Notes: generated from the sequence alone by a model not told the origin. A stretch of DNA of 64,000 bases from PNON01 sp963757065 (GCA_963757065.1 CAVWQC010000003.1:124001-188000), one strand, 5' to 3'; positions 1 through 9,596 are shown, numbered from the stretch's first letter. Program-made: numbers and translations.

Positions 1-2467
1 AGCAGTAATACCATAGATCGGTATGTCTGACCGGGCAGACTGGAACCATTTTCCTTCACCAGTAGCCAAGGTGATGTTTTCCATATCCAGGCGTTCCACC
101 AGGCCTCCGCTTTCCCGGTCATAATAATCCAATCGAATATTCTGGTTCACTATTGTCCCGCCGGTATTCGTCACCCAGGCACGGATCTGACCGCTGCTCC
201 CTTCCTTCGCGATTTCTGTAATCCTCAAGTCTGGTACGTCACCCGTTTCAGCAGAGACAAGCATATCGATTGAATACACAACTTCATTGTTTCCACTGCG
301 AAGCACTCTTCGTCCAGGTTGGATATCTTCAAAGGGAATAGTCTCCCGAACCCGGAAAATAGTATCGGTATCATACCAATCTCGATCGTATATGACCGCT
401 CCAACTGTCAAGTCCGTTTCCGGTGCAACCTCCAGTTCTATAAATGTTACTTCAGGGGATGAATAATCCCGGCAGGTAAAGCCCATGCAAGGTTGATCCA
501 GCTGGGTCAGGATCGTATTGAACAGGTTTCTGATGTTGGTATTCCCATTTGAGTTGATGGTTATTCCATATGGATATTCATCGCCGTCGTATCTCAGTAC
601 TACAGATTCACTTCCCTGAGCCCAGAAACTCCCTAAAACAGGACCTATCTGGCTATCCCTGTCTTCATCATGTAATCCCTCCAGATGGATCCGTTCAAAT
701 GTGATCCGAACTTTACGGTCACATGGTGGTCCTTCCAAAACCACCGCATTGCTGCGAGGTGACTCACGGTCTCCGACTGCAGCTGATACTTCAAAAACAT
801 TGAGTACACCGCAGACCGGTTCGTAAGCAGTAACGGACGTCAGGTTAGTATTGGCATGGACCGAAAAAAGGTGGCCGCCATTTATATAAATCTTGAAAGA
901 GCTGATTTCGCTATAGTCCCCCTCCCAAGTCCACATCAGGTTTTGTTCGGTGCCTACCATCATTGTGGTCAGATATGGAGCCGGCAGCACAGCCTCATCG
1001 CAAGAGCCGGCACAAATCCGGTAGGTTGCCGTAAATCCTTCCACATCACCTATTGCAGAGCCTACAGGTACATCTTCAGGTGTAACAGTGGCTGTAATGA
1101 TATGCCCATCCCAATCTGATTCAGGGTGTGAAGCAATATAGCGGCCAATAAAGTGAAATTCCCGGTTACCTAAGGGACCACTGTATCCATAACATTCAGC
1201 CAAAACTGGCAGACTCTCCCCGCGTGGTACTCCAACCGTAATACTTCCCATGTATTCCGTGATATCCCAGGAACGTTCACCCGCAAAATTGAATGGACCG
1301 TAATGATCCGGAGGATTTTGGGTGAGCGAGGCATAGCAATAAACCTCCTCGTAGGCTTCATTCACAACAAAATCCAGTGCCTGAAATTCGACAAAGTCTA
1401 TGATGCGGAGGTCACCCAAAAACATATCCAATAATTCCAAAAATCCTTCACTGCCTTCTTCTCCATCAGGAATCCCATCACCATCACTATCGCCTTCGTC
1501 ACCTGGCGCGATACCTTCAGCACCCTCTCCCCCACCAGCTTCAGCCGGGCAGCCATGATTTTCCAATGGACCTTCAACGAGAGGACACTCATCAGACTCG
1601 TCCACCAGGCCATCGCCATCCGAGTCCTCTGTCACCGGACTGTCATCACCGCCACTGCCCACAGGAACCTCATCGGACACCGGGCAGCCATCATTCATTA
1701 CAGGTCCCGGGTCGTCGGGACAGGCATCCTCAGGATCAAGTACACCATCACCATCCCGATCATCCGCAGCGACCTCCGGGCAGCCAACTCCGGCCGGGGA
1801 TTCTGGAGCACCAATTGCATCAGGGCAAATATCCTGTTCATCCGGCACTCCATCAAGGTCCCCATCCGGACATCCTTCTGCAATAAAATCTCCCGGAACT
1901 TCCGGACACTCGTCCAAGGTATCTTCCACCCCGTCTCCATCGATATCAGGTATATCCACCGGACAGCCAATAGGGACCTACACCCCACGTTTCGGGACAT
2001 TCATCCATTTCATCCGGAAAACCATCATCATCACGATCAGGACCGGAAGGCTCACTTGCACCAGCCACATTCAACCGGATCGTACTGTAGGCTTGCCTGC
2101 CTTCACGATTAAATGCTCTGGCAACCAGCTTGTATTGACCTAATGTAGGTGGTGTCCAATCGGTTACTAATGGAAATGGCGAAATGCCATTCTCTACTGG
2201 ACTTAATTCTTTCGCAATAAGGATATCGTTAACCCACAACTCAACCCTGGAAATTTTTTCCGGATCTGTTGCGACTATATGCACAATTTCCAGTTCCCCT
2301 GCCTGGAGTCTACTATTTGTCGTTGGACTGTGGAAATACACCAGCGGAGATGCAGATTTTTGATAGGATTTGATAAACCTGGAACCAAGTACTATGCAGC
2401 CAAAAACCAGGATGCACAACAGAAGTACGGCAATCACTGCAATCAACAATTTCTGGGTTTTATTCAT
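1..2467 (-). CDS. Membrane-anchored secreted protein with thrombospondin type 3 repeats (C-terminus beyond window; one frameshift)
   Basis: Role unknown; probably a calcium-stabilised extracellular protein. Residues 1-30 form a single hydrophobic anchor. An Ig-like module ending in a DWTPP motif follows, then an acidic tract of thrombospondin type 3 repeats, with repeated DxDGDG and CP motifs read from about 2060 down to 1470. Beyond this is a long beta-rich region, and a CARDB-like domain lies near the window edge. The frame starting at 2467 stops at 1946. The repeat pattern continues without loss in the next frame if one base of the GGG at 1973-1975 is dropped; I checked that this second frame stays open at several points down to position 1. 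The gene is therefore one protein of more than 820 residues with a +1 frameshift. It lies 10 bases downstream of the 2478-3536 lipoprotein, which shares the Ig-like module. Domain calls are by eye. Confidence 0.75.
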
Positions 2468-2477
2468 GTCTTCCCCC

Positions 2478-3536
2478 TTAACTTAACTCAATCACAAAAG
2501 TCATCCAGTTGGACCAGGAGCTTATATTTCCGGCATTATCGACTGCCCTAACCGACCAACGGTATTCCAGTCCGCAGATTACATTTACTGAAACCTGTTT
2601 GGTAGTTATACCGTTCCAATTTTGTACACTTTGCCAATTGCCATTTATATTTTTAAATAATTTAACATCATATCCTTTGATACCACTGGGATCTGAAACT
2701 GGCAGCCATGCCAGGGTTTGAGAAGCTTTGCAGCCAATGCTCAATCCATCCGCAGGTACTTGTGGTTCCGGAACCGGCGGAGGAGTTGTATCCACTGGTG
2801 CATACACAGTAATTGTGATGTACTCATAGGCTGTCTCCTGCCCTCTTTTCGCAGTCATTACGTAGTCATGGGTAACATCAGGACAAGCCTGAGAAACACC
2901 TTTGTTTGTAACCCGGGCATTATCCAGAAGAACTTCATCAGCTTGTTCAACTGTCCAAGATAATTGAACACATTCTCCGGGAGAGACCGAGAGCTTATCG
3001 GTATAAAATTGTATGGATAACGGAGGCGGCGGGGTTACGGTTTCGGTAGGTGTGATCGTAGCTGTTGGAACATCCGGGGAAGGTGAAGGTGTAATATCCA
3101 CTTGAGTTACATCATTCTCCGGGACAACCAACGTTGGGTCATCAACTGTCATTTTCCCTACCTGAATTCTACTGAATGCTCTCCCCCCTGAAACACCATT
3201 AATATCATAAACGGTCACCTCCAGGGTGAATGGCCCGTCTCCCGGGGGTGTCCATTCAAAATCAAAAGAAGAGAATTTGGCACCTGATTCTGCAGGAGTC
3301 TTTTGTGTATAAGGGATTCCATTCACGCCCAATGTAACATATCCAATTCCCCCGGAATTAGATGCATGTGCAATGATCGTTAGAGGGACTACTTTGTCGA
3401 AATGTGTGCCATCTTTTGGAGAATCAACCCATACTTGTGGAGTGTTTTCTGCCGGAGTACAAGCAGCCAGGAAAGTTAATATTAAAATAATAGCTAAATT
3501 CTGAAATATCCTGCTCTTATTTGCTGGAATTTGCAT
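2478..3536 (-). CDS. Lipoprotein with Ig-like and fibronectin III-like domains
   Basis: A 352-residue exported protein of unknown function. It has a signal peptide ending in a lipobox (LAAC, Cys about residue 26), so it is probably lipid-anchored outside the cytoplasmic membrane. Residues 30-130 form an Ig-like module with the EWTPP motif also found in the next gene downstream. A Thr/Pro-rich linker is at about 145-175. A second beta domain follows, then a fibronectin III-like domain at about 255-352 with Trp-rich strands and a typical VDNAGN turn. A strong ribosome binding site (AGGAGG, complement of 3541-3546) sits just before the ATG. It appears co-transcribed with the TSP3 gene at 1-2467. 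An adhesive or cell-surface role is only a guess. Confidence 0.75.
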   Translation of the reverse strand: MQIPANKSRIFQNLAIILILTFLAACTPAENTPQVWVDSPKDGTHFDKVVPLTIIAHASNSGGIGYVTLGVNGIPYTQKTPAESGAKFSSFDFEWTPPGDGPFTLEVTVYDINGVSGGRAFSRIQVGKMTVDDPTLVVPENDVTQVDITPSPSPDVPTATITPTETVTPPPPLSIQFYTDKLSVSPGECVQLSWTVEQADEVLLDNARVTNKGVSQACPDVTHDYVMTAKRGQETAYEYITITVYAPVDTTPPPVPEPQVPADGLSIGCKASQTLAWLPVSDPSGIKGYDVKLFKNINGNWQSVQNWNGITTKQVSVNVICGLEYRWSVRAVDNAGNISSWSNWMTFVIELS

Positions 3537-3602
3537 ACGGCCTCCTGTTTTTTATCGAAATTTCCCACCGCTCGAAAAACTATCAGTACAAGGCTTAGTA
3601 AT

Positions 3603-3630
3603 AATATACATTGTTTTGTCCATATTTCAA
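3603..3630 (-). promoter_or_regulatory. Promoter for the lipoprotein/TSP3 operon
   Basis: On the minus strand, TTGAAA (3625-3630), a 16-base spacer and TATATT (3603-3608) form a sigma-70-like promoter about 65 bases upstream of the ATG at 3536. It lies in a 325-base gap (3537-3861) between divergent genes; otherwise I see only the opposing promoter there. Confidence 0.5.
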
Positions 3631-3761
3631 GACGGGTAATTTGGTGTTCCCCAATAAATAAACATGGAAATAGCAAAAATTGATGGGTATCGCTACCAAA
3701 TAAGCATTGGAAAGGTGATTATTATGTTTCTCTCAAAATCTATAATGTTCTTGACCAATGA

Positions 3762-3789
3762 TTGAGGTGAAAATGGAGTGTGTTATACT
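3762..3789 (+). promoter_or_regulatory. Promoter for the 3862 lipoprotein
   Basis: TTGAGG (3762-3767), a 16-base spacer and an extended -10 (TGT followed by TATACT at 3784-3789) face the lipoprotein gene, about 70 bases upstream of its ATG. Confidence 0.45.
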
Positions 3790-3861
3790 CCAAAATATTC
3801 ATCCATCATCGCGGTCATCACCACAGAACAGGTATTGGATGATTAATTGAAGGAGATTCAA

Positions 3862-4470
3862 ATGAAACACACAAATAAAATAATTCTAATCTTTGTAATT
3901 GCATTGATCACCCTGCTTCCGGCCTGCACACTCTTCCAGCCCCCGCCGCTCCCAACATCTACGCCAACTGCTACCGCAACAGCCACCGAACAACCTACAG
4001 CCGTTCCGCCTACAAATACGCCGCTGCCAACTCAAACCAATACAGTCGCACCGACTGCGACGATAGTCATCCCAACTATGCTCCCCCCGACCGCCACCCC
4101 AACCAGTACTGAAGTCATCAACACCAATACCGAATATTCGTGCGACATTATCGATCAGAGTCCTTCCGATGATACAAAATACAGTTCGGGGGACGATTTT
4201 GATATCAGGTGGACACTAATTAATAATGGATCAGAGCAGTGGAAGGAAGGAACGATCCTCAAATACCAGACCGGACCGCACATGACGACCCAAACAAAAG
4301 TTGCACTCCCCCGGCTGAAACCCGATGAAACCTTTGTGGTGACATTTGATGCCAAAGCTTCAGGAAAAAGCGGTCGGCAGGTGATGCTTTGGGCTGTGAT
4401 CGGTCCCGGGAAAACGGATGCCACTGCCATCTATATGTGTTATCCATATACCCGAATCGTCATTAAATAG
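3862..4470 (+). CDS. Lipoprotein with Thr/Pro-rich stalk and NBR1-like Ig domain
   Basis: A 202-residue exported protein. The signal peptide ends in a lipobox (LLPAC, Cys about residue 22). A long stalk of TPTPT-type repeats (about residues 30-95) leads to a C-terminal beta domain of about 105 residues that resembles the Ig-like domain of NBR1/next-to-BRCA1, which is common in surface proteins of Anaerolineae. The ATG at 3862 is preferred to the TTG at 3847 because AAGGAG (3850-3855) lies six bases before it. A strong terminator follows at 4531. The gene is monocistronic. No enzymatic motif is visible; a surface-display or binding role is inferred. Confidence 0.75.
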   Translation: MKHTNKIILIFVIALITLLPACTLFQPPPLPTSTPTATATATEQPTAVPPTNTPLPTQTNTVAPTATIVIPTMLPPTATPTSTEVINTNTEYSCDIIDQSPSDDTKYSSGDDFDIRWTLINNGSEQWKEGTILKYQTGPHMTTQTKVALPRLKPDETFVVTFDAKASGKSGRQVMLWAVIGPGKTDATAIYMCYPYTRIVIK

Positions 4471-4530
4471 TGGTTCAGATTGGAAACGGAAATCCCCGCC
4501 GGTAAGTAATTTTAAAAGCTTAAATAATAT

Positions 4531-4566
4531 GCGTCGAACACAATGATGTTTGTGTTCGACGCTTTT
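4531..4566 (+). terminator. Rho-independent terminator of the 3862 gene
   Basis: A perfect 13-base stem (4531-4543 with 4550-4562), a six-base loop and a following TTTT. The minus-strand reading lacks a clean T-run, so it serves mainly the plus-strand gene. Confidence 0.85.
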
Positions 4567-4653
4567 CTGTCCTTATACAGTAAAATCCATCCTACGAAAT
4601 TTACGTCCTTCCGTGGAGAGGACAAATGCCCGGAATGTTGTGTATCAAAATGA

Positions 4654-5577
4654 TCATGCCTTGTCGCTCAAACCATTACTATCGATGGCATGGCCTGATT
4701 GCTTCATCAGCCAGACATAAGCATCTTCCAGTCCTGGAGAAGCGGGTTGCGCTCCCGGATATGAACTGACATCCTCACCAACCAGTCGGTATTGTACGCC
4801 TTCGGCCATATGCAGCATCGAGACTACCGTCAATCCGTTGTCCGGTTTGCGTGGACCGTCCATGGTAACAGTCCAAACTTTCCCTTGAGCAGCCTGGGTA
4901 AGCTCAGAAGGGCTACCGGTATAGATCACGCGGCCGGCCGCCAGGACGGCCATATTACGGCTTGTCTGCCCGATATCCTCAACAATATGTGTGGAAAGGA
5001 TTACAACCCGATTTGCAGCAAGGCTCACCAGCAGATTTCGGAACCGAATTCGTTCCTCCGGATCCAACCCGGCCGTGGGTTCATCCACGATCAGCAGCTT
5101 TGGATCATTCACCAGTGCCTGGGCAATACCCACACGGCGTTTCATTCCGCCTGAAAAACCCTTCAGCTTGCGGTCTTCAGCCTCAGTCAACCCGACCATG
5201 TTCAATACTTCTTCCACCCGTTTACTCCGACTGGATGTATCGTCCATTCCTTTTAATATTGCCAGGTAATCTACAAACTGCCGGGCAGAAAGATCCGGAT
5301 AGACACCCAATTCCTGCGGCAGATAGCCCAGCATGGCTTTGATGGCGATGCGCTCTTTTTCGCTGCTTAATCCCAACCCATATACAGAGACTTTACCGCT
5401 GGTCGGTCGAACGATTCCCGCCAGGATGCGCATGAGGGTGGTTTTACCCGCCCCATTTGGACCGAGCAAGCCAAACATGCCTTCTCCGAATTCAAGATCC
5501 ACCCCGGTCAAGGCATGGACGACTTTTTTTCCGCTTTTATAGTCTTTCTTCAGACCTTCTATGGTGATCGTATTCAT
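4654..5577 (-). CDS. ABC transporter ATP-binding protein (ABC-2 exporter type)
   Basis: The ATPase of the export system encoded in this operon, acting on the inner face of the membrane. It has a Walker A motif GPNGAGKTT near residue 40, a signature motif FSGGMKRR, a Walker B LLIVDEPTAGLDP and a switch histidine in STHIVED; the C-terminal 70 residues are a variable extension. An open frame runs to 5754, but that part overlaps the upstream permease gene and reads as nonsense. The ATG at 5577, preceded by AGAGAGGG and 11 bases after the permease stop, is the likely start (307 residues). It is the last gene of the sigma/anti-sigma/permease operon. The substrate is unknown; peptides, antibiotics or lipids are all possible. 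Confidence 0.9.
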   Translation of the reverse strand: MNTITIEGLKKDYKSGKKVVHALTGVDLEFGEGMFGLLGPNGAGKTTLMRILAGIVRPTSGKVSVYGLGLSSEKERIAIKAMLGYLPQELGVYPDLSARQFVDYLAILKGMDDTSSRSKRVEEVLNMVGLTEAEDRKLKGFSGGMKRRVGIAQALVNDPKLLIVDEPTAGLDPEERIRFRNLLVSLAANRVVILSTHIVEDIGQTSRNMAVLAAGRVIYTGSPSELTQAAQGKVWTVTMDGPRKPDNGLTVVSMLHMAEGVQYRLVGEDVSSYPGAQPASPGLEDAYVWLMKQSGHAIDSNGLSDKA

Positions 5578-5588
5578 TCTACCCTCTC

Positions 5589-6275
5589 TTAAATATATCT
5601 TTCTTGTTTTTGAAATAAAATCCAGCCTGTGACCAGGAATACCAGGCTCAAACCAGATAATGCGATCTGGCTGCTGATGACAGTCTTTACCTGCGGATAT
5701 AACGCCCCGGTGAAAAGGAAGAAATAACTGGCTGCCGGAGTATTCAAGAACCACTCGCGGGCGATCACCTGAACGATCCAGATCATCCCTACCACCATGG
5801 CTGCTGTGGATGACTGCGCTGTGGCAAAAGCGCCAACAAAACCCAATAAGGTCATCGCCACTGATGGGACGATCCAGGCGGCTTGCTGCTGCCAGAGATT
5901 GCCATATCCGCTCATATCAAGCCCGATCCAGTGGACAAATACCTGGTATGTGACCGCACAGACAGTGAGCACCAAAAGGATCACGATTAACCTCTCCATG
6001 ATCATCCGCAAGGCACTCCGCGGAGAAGCAAATTGTAATTCCAGCACGGGGTCATCCAGGATGGCATAAGCTCCTAATATCCCGCCGATGAGCGGTAAGA
6101 CCACACCGATATAAGCAGCCGACACCTTGACGGCTTCCATGTTCTTTCCAAAAATGCCCACCATGATGACGAACAATGCCCAGATGGCAGCCGGAAGCCA
6201 GAACATGCTGGCCTGGTATGTGCGTAAGGCGAATTGTATTGGTGTTGAACTCATTTGTTTCATATCATTCCTCAT
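5589..6275 (-). CDS. ABC-2 type permease, six-helix
   Basis: A 228-residue integral membrane protein with about six hydrophobic segments, and a cytoplasmic-loop motif DDPVLELQFASPRS near residue 75. A very similar motif (NDPACELMGSLPTSPR) occurs in the anti-sigma protein of the same operon, which suggests related membrane folds. Its ATG overlaps the stop of the upstream permease by four bases (ATGA, 6272-6275), so the two are translationally coupled. It probably forms part of the transmembrane channel with the two paralogous permeases upstream and the ATPase downstream. Family assignment rests on topology, operon context and the loop motif. Confidence 0.8.
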   Translation of the reverse strand: MRNDMKQMSSTPIQFALRTYQASMFWLPAAIWALFVIMVGIFGKNMEAVKVSAAYIGVVLPLIGGILGAYAILDDPVLELQFASPRSALRMIMERLIVILLVLTVCAVTYQVFVHWIGLDMSGYGNLWQQQAAWIVPSVAMTLLGFVGAFATAQSSTAAMVVGMIWIVQVIAREWFLNTPAASYFFLFTGALYPQVKTVISSQIALSGLSLVFLVTGWILFQKQERYI

Positions 6276-7048
6276 GCCAAACGCCTTTCGATTGACAAAT
6301 ACTTACCTGCGGTCAAAAGTGCCAGGGTAATGCATGCTGCGATCAAACCCAGGTTGATCCATGCCTCTGTGGATGTGAATCCCTGAGAAGTTACCATCTC
6401 GATCACTGAACCGAACCAGCCTTCTGCTGGAATCCTGCCCGATGCTTGCAGCAGGGTCCCGCTGAGGGTGGGGAACATTCCTGGATACAGGAAATTTCCC
6501 CAAAACCAGTAACCGGTAAACAATACCTGGTAAACGCGGGTGGGAATCACCAGCGGACAGGTCAGGGAGAATGCGGTGATGAAGGCATAAGCTGGCAGAT
6601 TGATCACGAGGAAAGTGACAATACTCATTCCAATGGTCTCCAACGGGGCTCCCATGAACAGCGAATAGATCCGGATGGCCAGAATTCCTAATAGCGCTGG
6701 TAAGCTGATGGCAGCCAATGCTCCAAGATATTTTCCGATGATATAACCGCTCACTTTTAACCCTGTGCTGAACAGAAGTTCATAAACGTGCAGGCTTCGA
6801 TCCCGGATGAGACGATCCGCGACGGTGATTCCTCCAACTACAGGCAGAAAGAGGTTATAGATAAAGGCAAGCACTGCTGTCAACGCCCACATACTCGCTG
6901 ATGACATTCCCGGCGTTTCCAAGAATTGACCGGTGGAAATGATCGCAAACAGGTAGAACAGGAAGATCACACCATATGCCAACCATACTCCTTTGCGCCG
7001 GATACCCATTCTGAATTCATAAATAAAAACTCCTAAAATATTTTTCAT
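6272..7048 (-). CDS. ABC-2 type permease subunit (paralogue of 7071-7841)
   Basis: A 258-residue membrane protein with about six transmembrane segments. It is a clear paralogue of the gene directly upstream: both start with a basic RRKGxWLAYG segment and share the cytoplasmic motif ADRLxRDRxLxVxELL near residue 80 and a YQVLFTGYWFWGNFL segment. The tandem pair arose by duplication and may form the two halves of a heteromeric channel. It is followed by a four-base overlap with the third permease and preceded by a 22-base gap. Substrate unknown. Confidence 0.8.
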   Translation of the reverse strand: MKNILGVFIYEFRMGIRRKGVWLAYGVIFLFYLFAIISTGQFLETPGMSSASMWALTAVLAFIYNLFLPVVGGITVADRLIRDRSLHVYELLFSTGLKVSGYIIGKYLGALAAISLPALLGILAIRIYSLFMGAPLETIGMSIVTFLVINLPAYAFITAFSLTCPLVIPTRVYQVLFTGYWFWGNFLYPGMFPTLSGTLLQASGRIPAEGWFGSVIEMVTSQGFTSTEAWINLGLIAACITLALLTAGKYLSIERRLA

Positions 7049-7070
7049 TGATCATTTCCATTCATAAAAA

Positions 7071-7841
7071 TTATGCCAATCGGGACTTACGAATAAGAAA
7101 TTGATCGGCAGCTACTAAAGATGCAATGATGCAGATCGCCAATAATCCGAGGTTGATCAAGACATCCACGGAACCGTAAGCAGATTTTCCGCCAAAAGTT
7201 ATACCAAACAATCCTTCCATAACCACTTTTCCACCCGGTTGCAGCAGGGTCCCGCTCAGGGTTGGAAAAACATTCGGACTGAGGAAATTACCCCAAAACC
7301 AATAACCCGTGAACAATACCTGATACACCCGCACTGGCATTACCAACGGGCAAGCCAGCGAAAAGGCTGTGATAAATGCAAAAGCAGGGATGGTGATCAC
7401 GATGAAACACACCACAGTCATTCCAAGCAGAATGACAGGTACACCTAAAAAGAGGGTGTAAATACGCAGTGCCACCTGAAAGATGAAAACCGGTAGAAGA
7501 AGAGAAGCCAACACACCAAAGTATTTACCGGCAATATAATCCTTTTGCGTTAATATCGTGCTTGATAAAAGCTCATCCACCTTGAGGTGCCGATCTCGAA
7601 CCAGGCGGTCTGCAGCCGAGATCCCACCGACCACAGGCAGAAAGAGGTTGAACATGAAGGCCAGCTGAGCGGAACTCGCCCATAGTTCCTTTACAGGCAT
7701 GGTGATGGTTTCTACACTTCCCCGTTCCAGGATGATGGACACAAAGTAGAATAGGAAAAGCAATCCATAGGCCAGCCACAGACCTTTCCTGCGGATGGAC
7801 ATCATAAATTCATAGCGAAAGACACTCCAAAATTCAAACAT
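7071..7841 (-). CDS. ABC-2 type permease subunit
   Basis: A 256-residue membrane protein, paralogous to 6272-7048 along its full length (same RRKGLWLAYG start, ADRLVRDRHLKVDELL loop and GYWFWGNFLSP segment). About six transmembrane helices. An adequate ribosome binding site (GGAG) lies before the ATG at 7841. It is the first transport gene after the anti-sigma gene, with a 31-base gap, so the transporter is probably expressed with its own sigma and anti-sigma factor. Confidence 0.8.
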   Translation of the reverse strand: MFEFWSVFRYEFMMSIRRKGLWLAYGLLFLFYFVSIILERGSVETITMPVKELWASSAQLAFMFNLFLPVVGGISAADRLVRDRHLKVDELLSSTILTQKDYIAGKYFGVLASLLLPVFIFQVALRIYTLFLGVPVILLGMTVVCFIVITIPAFAFITAFSLACPLVMPVRVYQVLFTGYWFWGNFLSPNVFPTLSGTLLQPGGKVVMEGLFGITFGGKSAYGSVDVLINLGLLAICIIASLVAADQFLIRKSRLA

Positions 7842-7872
7842 TTAATTACTCCAATTTATAATGGTCTTGTTT

Positions 7873-8760
7873 TTATGCCAGATTCAGGCTTTGGTATTCC
7901 ACCTTACCTGCGGCCCAAATGGCACCGATCAGGAATATTCCGGCAGCTATGAACAGTACTGCAGGCTGCTGCCAGAGCATCGAGTACCCTGAAAAAAGAT
8001 TTGCCAGTCCGGTTTTTGGTTGGATCAATTGGACAGAAAAAGCACCCTGGAAGGCATATTTTAATATCCACACAAAGTAAGCTGCTATGATGGCATTCTC
8101 TGCTCCAAAGTAAATGGAGAGGAAGAGTGCAAATGATGAGATAAAAGTCATAGGTGCCAACCAACTGATGATCAGCTCTGGCAGGATAATATTTGGAAAG
8201 ATCGGGAGTAGACAGACGCTAGCCACCAGGGACAGGAGAAAGTTATAGCCAAAAACAATTGATAATCTGGCTAAAAGAATCTGGCGCGGCGATGTTGGTA
8301 GAGAACCCATTAACTCACAAGCCGGGTCATTGGATGGACCAAAGACCATGGCGATACTGGCAGCCGCCACGAGTGGAGCCAGCACTTGAATGATCACTTC
8401 TTTCCCGATCAGGATTGCAGCAATGTAACCGATGATCATGATCGCCGCCGAAGCAGGCCAGATCTCGCGCCTCACCAGTGGGATTTGGGACCTCAACAAT
8501 ACCCAACCCTGGTGTAACGGGCTTGTTTTTTGCTTGAAATTGCGAATCTGGATCAGCGCTTTGTCCAGTGCTACCTGTGGTGCAGAGATGGAATACTCTG
8601 CTTGCCGGGTCTCTGTGGAGACCATTTGCCAGATAGCCAAATCAGCTTTGCATTCATCGCAGGTTTCCAGGTGGGATTCAATGGTGATGCGAAGTTCTAC
8701 GTTAAGGCTCCCGGCTGCGTATTCGGGTAAAAGAGTGTTCATTTCTTCATGTGTGATCAT
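7873..8760 (-). CDS. Anti-sigma factor with zinc-binding domain fused to a permease-like membrane domain
   Basis: A 295-residue protein. Residues 1-45 form a ZAS-type anti-sigma domain with the HxxxCxxC zinc motif (His30, Cys34, Cys37), expected to hold the ECF sigma factor encoded just upstream. Instead of one membrane helix and a sensor, the remaining 200 residues contain about six hydrophobic segments and the motif NDPACELMGSLPTSPR (about 190-205), which mirrors DDPVLELQFASPRS in the permease at 5589-6275. The ATG overlaps the sigma stop codon (ATGA, 8757-8760). Seen directly: the zinc motif, helices and shared loop motif. Inferred: the membrane half is a degenerate ABC-2 permease that senses transporter state or substrate. 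Confidence 0.82.
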   Translation of the reverse strand: MITHEEMNTLLPEYAAGSLNVELRITIESHLETCDECKADLAIWQMVSTETRQAEYSISAPQVALDKALIQIRNFKQKTSPLHQGWVLLRSQIPLVRREIWPASAAIMIIGYIAAILIGKEVIIQVLAPLVAAASIAMVFGPSNDPACELMGSLPTSPRQILLARLSIVFGYNFLLSLVASVCLLPIFPNIILPELIISWLAPMTFISSFALFLSIYFGAENAIIAAYFVWILKYAFQGAFSVQLIQPKTGLANLFSGYSMLWQQPAVLFIAAGIFLIGAIWAAGKVEYQSLNLA

Positions 8761-9350
8761 ATAAGGTCTTCCAATCGAAATCCCTGTCGAGTAAGGACTC
8801 CTTTCAATGAATTCTTAGCAGCAAAAAGGCGGCTTTTCACTGTTCCAGCCGGACACTCCAACACCCGTGCTGCTTCCTCCATACTCAGGTGGTGGAAGAA
8901 GACCAACTCTAAAACCGAACGCTGCTCCATGGGGAGTTGCTCCAACCCCTCCCGCACCAGACGGTTGCGGTCATGTGCTTCCACAACATACCCCGGTGCC
9001 TGGTTGCTTGACGGTAAAGGTATATGCTGTTCATCCAGGCTGATATCTTCGCGTTTCCGCAGGAGATTGAGAGCTTTATGGTGTACGATACCCAGGAGCC
9101 AGGTGATGAAGCGGCTGTTCCCGCGGTAATCCCCGGCTCCCTGCCAGACTGCGACCAGGCTTTCCTGTACCGCCTCTTCGGCGGATGCCGGATCGTTTGT
9201 AAGCCTTAGTGCAAAGGCATACATGGATACTCCATGGGCAGCATATAACGCCCGAAGAGCATCTTCATCCCCATCGGTGATCCGCTGAAGTAGGACCTGG
9301 TCGGAATCAGTTTTGGTTTGGATCAAAGTCATTCTCAATGCTTGTGTCAT
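8757..9350 (-). CDS. ECF-family RNA polymerase sigma factor
   Basis: A sigma-70 factor of the extracytoplasmic function class, about 197 residues. Region 2 lies at about residues 25-90, with the typical DPASAEEAVQESLVAVWQ and FITWLLGIVHHKALNLLR segments. Region 4 is at about 130-185, with LPMEQRSVLELVFFHHLSM and the DNA-reading helix GTVKSRLFAAK. Regions 1.1 and 3 are absent, as expected. The frame extends to a GTG at 9413; the ATG at 9350, preceded by a G-rich stretch, gives the more usual length. It is the first gene of a six-gene operon, immediately followed by its presumed anti-sigma factor, so autoregulation is likely. No ECF-type promoter could be identified with confidence upstream. 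Confidence 0.88.
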   Translation of the reverse strand: MTQALRMTLIQTKTDSDQVLLQRITDGDEDALRALYAAHGVSMYAFALRLTNDPASAEEAVQESLVAVWQGAGDYRGNSRFITWLLGIVHHKALNLLRKREDISLDEQHIPLPSSNQAPGYVVEAHDRNRLVREGLEQLPMEQRSVLELVFFHHLSMEEAARVLECPAGTVKSRLFAAKNSLKGVLTRQGFRLEDLI

Positions 9351-9596
9351 TCCCACACCCGTGCATCTGAACAGGCCTGGTTGATTTAATTTTAGCCCAT
9401 ACTTCAAATTCACATGAGTATGTCACATCGAAAATATAAAAGGTTCATTATTGGAATAGACAAGAATTAAGCTGAATATTGGTGGCAGGATATATGGATA
9501 TTTATGAGGTTTCATGGGTACTGAAAGTCCATAAATGCACCGTTTTCAGTGTTACAATTCAGGCAATCCATCCTGGAATAATAAGCATTTATCATT

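Noticed and set aside
1566..1886. Plus-strand ORFs rich in His, Pro and Arg (HHHH and PGHRHPS-type sequence)
   Set aside because: They are the reverse complement of the acidic TSP3 repeats on the minus strand; the codon pattern and Ca-binding motif lie on the minus strand.
4654..5754. Longer ABC ATPase ORF starting at 5754
   Set aside because: The extra 59 residues overlap the permease gene and show no family sequence; the ATG at 5577 has a ribosome binding site.
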